Shown one piece after another: positions 15,563-19,950 of a stretch of 19,950 nt of DNA. A program made the position numbers and the translations under genes. The stretch lies in assembly GCF_900129365.1 (NCBI RefSeq), contig NZ_FQVM01000036.1, positions 1-19,950 of the forward strand, given 5' to 3'. The notes under the pieces were generated by a model, which saw only the letters and a list, made by a program, of their open reading frames with translations, ran no database searches and was not told the DNA's origin. Source of the stretch: Clostridium fallax. Lineage in GTDB: Bacteria; Bacillota; Clostridia; Clostridiales; Clostridiaceae. The first letter of the stretch is position 1, and the number at the start of each line of letters is the position of its first letter.

Positions 15563-16231
15563 ATGAAATATTTTAAAATTAAATATAACTTTTTTCTTTC
15601 ATTTTTATATTATGCTGCATCATCTTTATTATTATTTATGTTATCTTTGTACTCTTTTATAAAATTTACCTTAGTCTTTACCCCTATATATAAAATATCT
15701 ATAAAATTATTTTCCTTAGAAAAGATTTCAAACCTAAACTTTAATACAATATTAAATGAATATAACTCTCTCATTAATTATATACTTTTTCCACAAAATA
15801 AATCACTACACTTTAATAATTTTTCAATATCTAATACAGGATATTATCATTTTGAGGAAGTAAAAACTTTATTTAATAATATTAGTATATTAATTGTGAC
15901 CTTTTCTTTTATTTTATTGATTTTTATAGTTTTAAATGAATTATTTTTTAAATTTAACTCACTTAAAATATTAAATTATACTGCTAATACCATCTTTCTT
16001 TTAGTTTTTCTTTTAGTAATATCCTCAGCAAAATTTCATAGTTTTTTTAACTTCATGCATAAAATAATCTTTAATAATGACTATTGGCTATTTGATCCTA
16101 AAACAGATCCTATAATAAACGTTTTGCCTGAAGAATTTTTTCTTATTAATGTTTTATTTATTTTATTACTATTACTATTAGAAGGGATATTTTTAAAGTT
16201 TATTTATAAAAAATATAGTAGTAAACTTTAA
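15563..16231 (+). CDS. lit: Lit-like integral membrane protein (DUF1461/TIGR01906)
   Basis: A polytopic membrane protein matching the DUF1461 family, which includes Lit, the lipoprotein intramolecular transacylase of Enterococcus faecalis and Bacillus cereus. Lit moves an acyl chain from the lipid-modified glycerol to the N-terminal cysteine amine, giving lyso-form lipoproteins. About 222 residues with four hydrophobic segments (about 12-40, 106-127, 141-156, 192-213). Family marks seen: YYHFEEVK with His96 in the first extracytoplasmic loop, KFHSFF with His159, and DPKTDPIINVLPEEFF (178-193). Start: a GTG at 15554 is inside the Shine-Dalgarno GAGGTG; ATG at 15563 lies 6 bases after it. A monocistronic plus-strand gene with its own terminator. 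The identity rests on remembered motifs, so function is likely rather than proven. Confidence 0.8.
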   Translation: MKYFKIKYNFFLSFLYYAASSLLLFMLSLYSFIKFTLVFTPIYKISIKLFSLEKISNLNFNTILNEYNSLINYILFPQNKSLHFNNFSISNTGYYHFEEVKTLFNNISILIVTFSFILLIFIVLNELFFKFNSLKILNYTANTIFLLVFLLVISSAKFHSFFNFMHKIIFNNDYWLFDPKTDPIINVLPEEFFLINVLFILLLLLLEGIFLKFIYKKYSSKL

Positions 16232-16309
16232 ATAATTTTAACTTAAATATAGTATTTAAGTTAATCGCTTTAATATATGTATTTAATTAACAATACATCT
16301 TATAAAAAA

Positions 16310-16335
16310 GGCCATCTCTAAAAGTTGAGATGGCC
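16310..16335. terminator. Bidirectional terminator between lit and the hydrogenase gene
   Basis: GGCCATCTC (16310-16318) and GAGATGGCC (16327-16335) form a 9-bp GC-rich stem with an 8-base loop. T-runs follow on both strands (ATATTTTTT on plus, TTTTTTATA on minus), so it can end both convergent genes. Confidence 0.93.
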
Positions 16336-16348
16336 ATATTTTTTAATT

Positions 16349-17839
16349 TTATTTTTCTAATTCAATATCTTTAAATTGTTCAATTTTTTCATTTGATAAT
16401 ACTGTTTTTCTTGAAGCGCTAGAATTAGCCTTATTAAATGCAGCTTTAGCTTTCATTGAAGTTCCAATTACACCTGCACCATTAATGCAACCACCATCAC
16501 ACATCATTCCTTCAATGAAGTTTCCTGGTAATTTACCAACCTTTGCAAGTGTCATCATCTTTTTAAGCTCTAAACCACAAGCTTTAACCGGTTTAAATTC
16601 TATCTTAACATCTTTTTCTTTCACATAGTTTTGAATTGCTGCAGTTAATCCACCACTAGCACCAAAACCTCTACCAAATATTGAAGCATCATCTACTTCA
16701 ACACTTTCACAATTTTTAATATCTACATCAAAAGCATCTAATAATGCTATTAACTCTTCAAAAGTTATAACATAATCTACTGAATCCTTAACTTTAGGAT
16801 TCATAATTTCACTCTTTTTAGCTGTACATGGTCCTATAAATACAACTTTTGCATTAGGATCATTAGCTTTTATTAATCTACCAGTTGCTACCATAGGTGA
16901 AACTGTTCCAGAAATTCTTTCAACTTGATCTGGATATTTTTTCTCTACAAATGAAAGGAATCCAGGACAACATGAATTAGTCATGTACTTATCTCCTTTT
17001 TCCATTCTTTCTACAAACTCATTGCTTTCATGTACGGTAACAGCATCAGCTCCGCAAGCTGCCTCTACCATATCTTTAAAGCCTAACTTAATAATTGCAT
17101 CTTTTATTTGTCCATAATTTACAGTCATTCCAAATTGACCTGCTATAGCAGGTGCAACTACTGCATAAATGTTTTCTCCTGAAGCTAATGATTTAGTTAC
17201 AGGAACAATTGAGCTTTTATCTGATATTGCACCAAAAGGACATGCACCCATACATCTTCCACAGTTTACACAATCTTCTTCCTTTATAACTGCTCTTCTA
17301 TCATCTGGATCTATATCTAAAGCTCCAGTTGGACAAGATACCTTACAAGGTCTCATAACCTCTGATATAGCATCATATGGACAAGCCTTTTTACACATAC
17401 CACATTCTTTACAAGTTTCTTGGTTTATATAAGCTCTTCCATTTATATATGTTATGGCATTTACTGCACAAGCTTCTTTACACTTATGGGCTAAACATCC
17501 TCTACATGCTTCTGTAACAACAAATTTATTTATTGGACATCTATCGCAAGCAGCTCCTATTACATATATTATTTGTTCACTATCTTTTATATCGATAAGT
17601 TTTTCATCAGCTCTATCACCATCTGCTAGGTATCCCGCAGCTAATTTTGCTCTTTCCTCAACTATTGCTCTTTCCTTATAAACACAACATCTATATTGTG
17701 CTTTGTCCCCTGAAATTATTTCATATGGAACTTTTTCTAATGAGTCTAAATTTAATCTGTCTTCCTTAGCTAAAATAGCTACATTTTTCAAAACTTCATG
17801 TTTCAACTTCTTAAGTTGGGTTTCAAATTGGAAATCCAT
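16349..17839 (-). CDS. [FeFe]-hydrogenase, group B (CpIII-like) type
   Basis: An iron-only hydrogenase, 496 residues, likely cytosolic, exchanging electrons with ferredoxin or a similar carrier and reducing protons or oxidising H2. The N-terminal half is cysteine-rich: GAACDRCP...ACRGCLAHKCKEAC (96-124), then two ferredoxin-type sets, CKECGMCKKACP (143-154, with further cysteines at 165 and 169) and CVNCGRCMGACP (190-201). The C-terminal H-cluster domain has all three motifs in variant form: TNSCCPGF (287-294) with Cys290 as likely proton relay and Cys291 as ligand; GPCTAKKSE (336-344) with Gly in place of the usual Met before Pro-Cys; EGMMCDGGCINGAG (443-456) with Cys447 and Cys451. Such variants mark group B enzymes. 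ATG start with AGGAGA upstream. Monocistronic, with a Rex-type operator at its promoter. Maturases HydE, HydF and HydG are not in the window. Confidence 0.93.
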   Translation of the reverse strand: MDFQFETQLKKLKHEVLKNVAILAKEDRLNLDSLEKVPYEIISGDKAQYRCCVYKERAIVEERAKLAAGYLADGDRADEKLIDIKDSEQIIYVIGAACDRCPINKFVVTEACRGCLAHKCKEACAVNAITYINGRAYINQETCKECGMCKKACPYDAISEVMRPCKVSCPTGALDIDPDDRRAVIKEEDCVNCGRCMGACPFGAISDKSSIVPVTKSLASGENIYAVVAPAIAGQFGMTVNYGQIKDAIIKLGFKDMVEAACGADAVTVHESNEFVERMEKGDKYMTNSCCPGFLSFVEKKYPDQVERISGTVSPMVATGRLIKANDPNAKVVFIGPCTAKKSEIMNPKVKDSVDYVITFEELIALLDAFDVDIKNCESVEVDDASIFGRGFGASGGLTAAIQNYVKEKDVKIEFKPVKACGLELKKMMTLAKVGKLPGNFIEGMMCDGGCINGAGVIGTSMKAKAAFNKANSSASRKTVLSNEKIEQFKDIELEK

Positions 17840-17898
17840 GGTTAAACACTCTCCTAAACACTATATTTTAAACATTCAAGGCAAATTGATTCATATTA

Positions 17899-17904
17899 AT
17901 TATA
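17899..17904 (-). promoter_or_regulatory. -10 box of the hydrogenase promoter
   Basis: TATAAT on the minus strand, about 60 bases before the start codon. The -35 region is poor (TTAATT at 17 bases, TTGTTA at 20) and lies within the Rex-type operator. Confidence 0.55.
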
Positions 17905-17912
17905 CCACGTAT

Positions 17913-17930
17913 ATGTTAACTAATTAACAA
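17913..17930. promoter_or_regulatory. Rex-type operator at the hydrogenase promoter
   Basis: The 18 bases ATGTTAACTAATTAACAA fit the clostridial Rex consensus TTGTTAA-N4-TTAACAA in 13 of 14 fixed positions, the only mismatch being the first base. It covers the -35 region immediately upstream of the TATAAT at 17899-17904, so bound Rex would block RNA polymerase. Rex is an NADH/NAD+-sensing repressor that lets go when NADH is high, which fits control of a hydrogenase. Binding is inferred from sequence only. Confidence 0.75.
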
Positions 17931-17984
17931 ATTTCCAATTATCTAAATTTTCAGAAATATTTACTATTTTCTACATTTTTTTCT

Positions 17985-18015
17985 TTTACTTATAAATATA
18001 GATTTTATAAGTAAA
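17985..18015. repeat. Perfect 12-bp inverted repeat between ogg and the hydrogenase gene
   Basis: TTTACTTATAAA (17985-17996) and TTTATAAGTAAA (18004-18015) with a 7-base loop. It lies 78 bases after the ogg stop. No T-run follows on the minus strand, so it is a poor terminator; it may be an mRNA 3'-end hairpin or an upstream operator for the hydrogenase gene. Confidence 0.4.
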
Positions 18016-18092
18016 TAACCTAAAAAATAGATTTTTTTTATTTTATTATATTAATTATACTTTTTTATATGTTTTGTTTAGGAGATTAATTA

Positions 18093-19034
18093 CTAAAGTT
18101 TTATATTATTTTCTCTTGCATAATAAAATAAATATTGTTGAGCAAACCCTGAAAGCTCTCCAAACTTTTCCCTTCCAAATACTCTAATCTTATTAAGAGA
18201 TACATCTGGTGCCAAATAAAAATGCTCCATTGCCCTTTTTACCCAAACATCTACTGGAAAAGCCGAATACTTTCTCATTGAAAATAACATAATACAATCT
18301 GAAACTTTAGCTCCTACCCCCATAAATTCTTGAAGAGCTTTGTGGCAATCATCATCATTCATATCACAAATTTTTAAAAGATTATACTTTAATAATTCAT
18401 TTTGATTGTCATTTAAATCTTTAATATCTTTAATATCTTTTAACAAATTATTACAACTATAAACCTTATCCACCGTATCTAAAATATATTTGCTTCTAAA
18501 AGAAGCTCCTGTATCTTTAATCTCATCTAAAGTAGCTTTATGAAAATCTTCTACTGCTGGAAATGTATAATACTCTTTTCCTTTATAAGCTATTTTGGTT
18601 CCCCATTTTTCACTTATTTTGTTTATAGTTTTAGATATTACTGGAATACTATTTCTTGCTGATATTATAAATGATATTAATATTTCAAAAGGTTCTTGTT
18701 TTAATATTCTTATACCATATCCATATTCCACAGCTTTTTTTAAAAGTTCATCCTTAGAAAGTTCTTCTTTTATAGATGAGTAATCTCTTTTTAGATCAAA
18801 ATAATCTATCCATATATTATTAAAATCTTCTTTATTGGTATTATATAAAGTAATTTCATCATCATTTTGTTCTAATTCTATAACTTTTCCCAATGCTACA
18901 CCTATATAATTTCCATTTTCTTGTCTTTTCCATCTAAAACATTGACCACATTCAAATGTTTGTTTTATATTAAAATTTTTTGTTCCTTTCAAAACAACCC
19001 TATCTTCAAAGTACTCTATATTTTTAAAATCCAT
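18093..19034 (-). CDS. ogg: 8-oxoguanine DNA glycosylase (OGG1 type)
   Basis: A base-excision repair enzyme that removes 8-oxoguanine from DNA and cuts at the abasic site. About 313 residues from ATG 19034 (residue numbers below are for the 316-residue frame). The N-terminal OGG domain has FNIKQTFECGQCFRWKR (24-40). The HhH-GPD fold includes FIISARNSIPVISKTI and the helix-hairpin-helix FMGVGAKVSDCIMLF with catalytic Lys246. The catalytic Asp265 is in FPVDVWVKR. Length and motifs match the bacterial OGG1-like proteins known from clostridia. Start: a GTG at 19043 is inside the Shine-Dalgarno AGGTG; ATG at 19034 lies 6 bases after AGGTG. The preceding gene stops 9 bases upstream of this start, so the two form an operon. 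Confidence 0.95.
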   Translation of the reverse strand: MDFKNIEYFEDRVVLKGTKNFNIKQTFECGQCFRWKRQENGNYIGVALGKVIELEQNDDEITLYNTNKEDFNNIWIDYFDLKRDYSSIKEELSKDELLKKAVEYGYGIRILKQEPFEILISFIISARNSIPVISKTINKISEKWGTKIAYKGKEYYTFPAVEDFHKATLDEIKDTGASFRSKYILDTVDKVYSCNNLLKDIKDIKDLNDNQNELLKYNLLKICDMNDDDCHKALQEFMGVGAKVSDCIMLFSMRKYSAFPVDVWVKRAMEHFYLAPDVSLNKIRVFGREKFGELSGFAQQYLFYYARENNIKL

Positions 19035-19043
19035 TTTCATCAC

Positions 19044-19457
19044 CTATCTTATATTATTTTCCCTATTAATAATATCACTTAATATTTCTGCAGATATTTC
19101 CATCATATGTAAACATCTCTCTTTTCCATTATCTTTATATTTTGCTTTTAGTTTATCACATTTATTCTCTTTCAATTCTTTATTAAATTTTTCTATAAAT
19201 TCTTTTGTAAGTTCTTTTACTTTTGGGCTCTTATGTGCTTTTTTCTCTGTAAAAATTATTCCTATAACCGCTATAGAACCAGTTATAGCACCGCATATAT
19301 CTTCTATTGCCATCCCCCCACCAAAGGCAGCCATAGTTTTAAATGTTTCAGTATGTAAATTTAAATTATACTCTTCATTTGCTGCATATAACATAGTTTC
19401 TGCACAATTAAGATCATAATCTTTACTATAATATTTTTTAACTTTATCTAATAACAT
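19044..19457 (-). CDS. C_GCAxxG_C_C family redox-type protein
   Basis: About 137 residues. It matches the C_GCAxxG_C_C family (conserved cysteines, suggested to be redox-active or metal-binding; no firm function known). Seen here: Cys18 in DLNCAETMLYAANEEY, a glycine-rich AAFGGGMAIEDICGAITGSIAVIG covering the GGG and CGAxTG motifs, then two later cysteines in ENKCDKLK and KERCLHMM. No signal peptide; GAITGSIAVIGIIF is moderately hydrophobic but is part of the family core. Start: a TTG at 19469 is within the Shine-Dalgarno TTGGAGG; ATG at 19457 follows it by 5 bases. It shares an operon with ogg, which lies 9 bases downstream. The pairing with an oxidative-damage repair enzyme fits a redox role, but that is inference. 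Confidence 0.88.
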   Translation of the reverse strand: MLLDKVKKYYSKDYDLNCAETMLYAANEEYNLNLHTETFKTMAAFGGGMAIEDICGAITGSIAVIGIIFTEKKAHKSPKVKELTKEFIEKFNKELKENKCDKLKAKYKDNGKERCLHMMEISAEILSDIINRENNIR

Positions 19458-19549
19458 TGCGTCCTCCAAGAAATTTTAATATGTAATATTTAATATTATA
19501 TAATATATTTTATCTTACAAAAAGGAAATTTGAAAATTTTAATAAAAAA

Positions 19550-19599
19550 GGTACTTTTAAACCAAATAATCTTTTATCATTTATTTGATTTAAAGTACC
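19550..19599 (-). terminator. Intrinsic terminator after the GltD/NfnB-type gene
   Basis: GGTACTTTTAAACCAAATAA on the left pairs with TTATTTGATTTAAAGTACC on the right with one bulged T and one C-A mismatch. On the minus strand it is followed by TTTTTTATT. It separates the flavoprotein gene from the C_GCAxxG_C_C gene, so the latter must have its own promoter in 19458-19549. Confidence 0.8.
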
Positions 19600-19683
19600 A
19601 TTAAATTTTAATTTATAATTTTATTTAAACTTTAAATATTTATTAGTTATTATATAAAAAATAATAGTTCACCCTTTAAAAAG

Positions 19684-19950
19684 TTATTTATTCCTTAAAT
19701 ATTCATCAATAGCTACAGCAGCTTTTTTACCAGCTCCCATTGCTAATATAACAGTGGCAGCTCCTGTGACTGCATCCCCACCAGCATAAACACCTTCTCT
19801 TGTAGTTAATCCATTGTCATCAGCTACTATACATCTCCATTTATTTACCTCAAGACCTTTAGTTGTTGATGAAATTAATGGGTTTGGTGATGTTCCAAGA
19901 GACATTATTACAGTATCTACATCCATTATAAATTCAGAACCTTCTATAAC
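19684..19950 (-). CDS. GltD/NfnB-type FAD-NAD(P)H oxidoreductase, C-terminal fragment
   Basis: Partial: the frame is open to the window edge, so the N-terminal part lies beyond it. 88 residues are visible, starting VIEGSEFIMDVDTVIMSLGTSPNPLI and ending VAIDEYLRNK. The segment GVYAGGDAVTGAATVILAMGAGKKAA is the second FAD-binding motif (GD near the flavin) of the glutamate synthase small-subunit family. In clostridia such stand-alone proteins are annotated as NADPH-dependent glutamate synthase small chain or as NfnB/SudA, the large subunit of the NADH-dependent ferredoxin:NADP+ oxidoreductase. The fragment cannot separate these; an alpha subunit (NfnA/SudB) next to it, outside the window, would favour NfnB. 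The terminator at 19550-19599 closes its transcript. Confidence 0.9.
   Translation of the reverse strand, partial: VIEGSEFIMDVDTVIMSLGTSPNPLISSTTKGLEVNKWRCIVADDNGLTTREGVYAGGDAVTGAATVILAMGAGKKAAVAIDEYLRNK

Noticed and set aside
10435..17927. Reading frames on the plus strand opposite guaB, groEL, groES, the hydrogenase and ogg
   Set aside because: They lie fully within strong minus-strand genes, have repetitive antisense-type composition and no proper RBS.
1..19950. CRISPR arrays, tRNA or rRNA genes, insertion sequences, prophage genes
   Set aside because: I saw no regularly spaced repeats, no tRNA-like cloverleaf or rRNA stretch, and no transposase, integrase or phage protein among the readable genes.

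Overview
The window looks like a chromosomal segment of a low-GC, Gram-positive anaerobe, most likely a Clostridium sensu stricto (cluster I, near the C. perfringens / C. baratii / C. septicum group). Support for this: strong A+T bias with very AT-rich intergenic DNA, Shine-Dalgarno sites matching AGGAGG before nearly every gene, a CIRCE element before groESL, a guanine riboswitch before guaBA, an [FeFe]-hydrogenase, a Rex-type operator and clostridial-type Ogg. I cannot fix the species; the GroEL differs from what I remember of C. perfringens GroEL, so I do not name it. Nearly all genes are on the minus strand; only pcp and a Lit-like membrane protein are on the plus strand.

Layout. 1-830: pcp (pyroglutamyl peptidase), preceded by a long inverted repeat that touches its ribosome binding site and ended by a terminator shared with the opposing operon. 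833-2930: a YaiI/YqxD family protein, pgi, and a small single-pass membrane protein with a probable TTG start. 3112-7041: an oligopeptide ABC importer, oppBCDF, with no binding protein gene in view. 7042-8340: about 1.3 kb of extremely AT-rich DNA in which I find no gene. 8341-11754: guaB-guaA, led by a near-consensus sigma-A promoter, a guanine-type purine riboswitch and an intrinsic terminator. 11849-13040: a type IV prepilin and a prepilin peptidase. 13245-15348: groES-groEL with CIRCE. 15563-16231: a Lit/DUF1461 (lipoprotein transacylase-like) membrane protein. 16349-17930: a group B-type [FeFe]-hydrogenase with a Rex-type operator at its promoter. 18093-19457: 8-oxoguanine DNA glycosylase and a C_GCAxxG_C_C redox protein. 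19684-19950: the C-terminal end of a GltD/NfnB-type flavoprotein, cut by the window edge.

How the parts relate. Most of the window is housekeeping: glycolysis (pgi), purine synthesis controlled by guanine (guaBA), protein folding controlled by HrcA (groESL), peptide salvage (opp, pcp). The right-hand third has a redox theme: hydrogenase under likely NADH/NAD control, oxidative DNA repair, a cysteine-rich redox protein and a flavoprotein of the NADPH/ferredoxin type. I found no convincing new multi-gene system. The points most worth checking are the Rex operator on the hydrogenase, the Lit homologue, the isolated pilin/peptidase pair, the opp operon without oppA beside an empty 1.3 kb, and the inverted repeat in front of pcp. 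In several genes the longest reading frame begins inside the Shine-Dalgarno; I give the start that the SD spacing supports.
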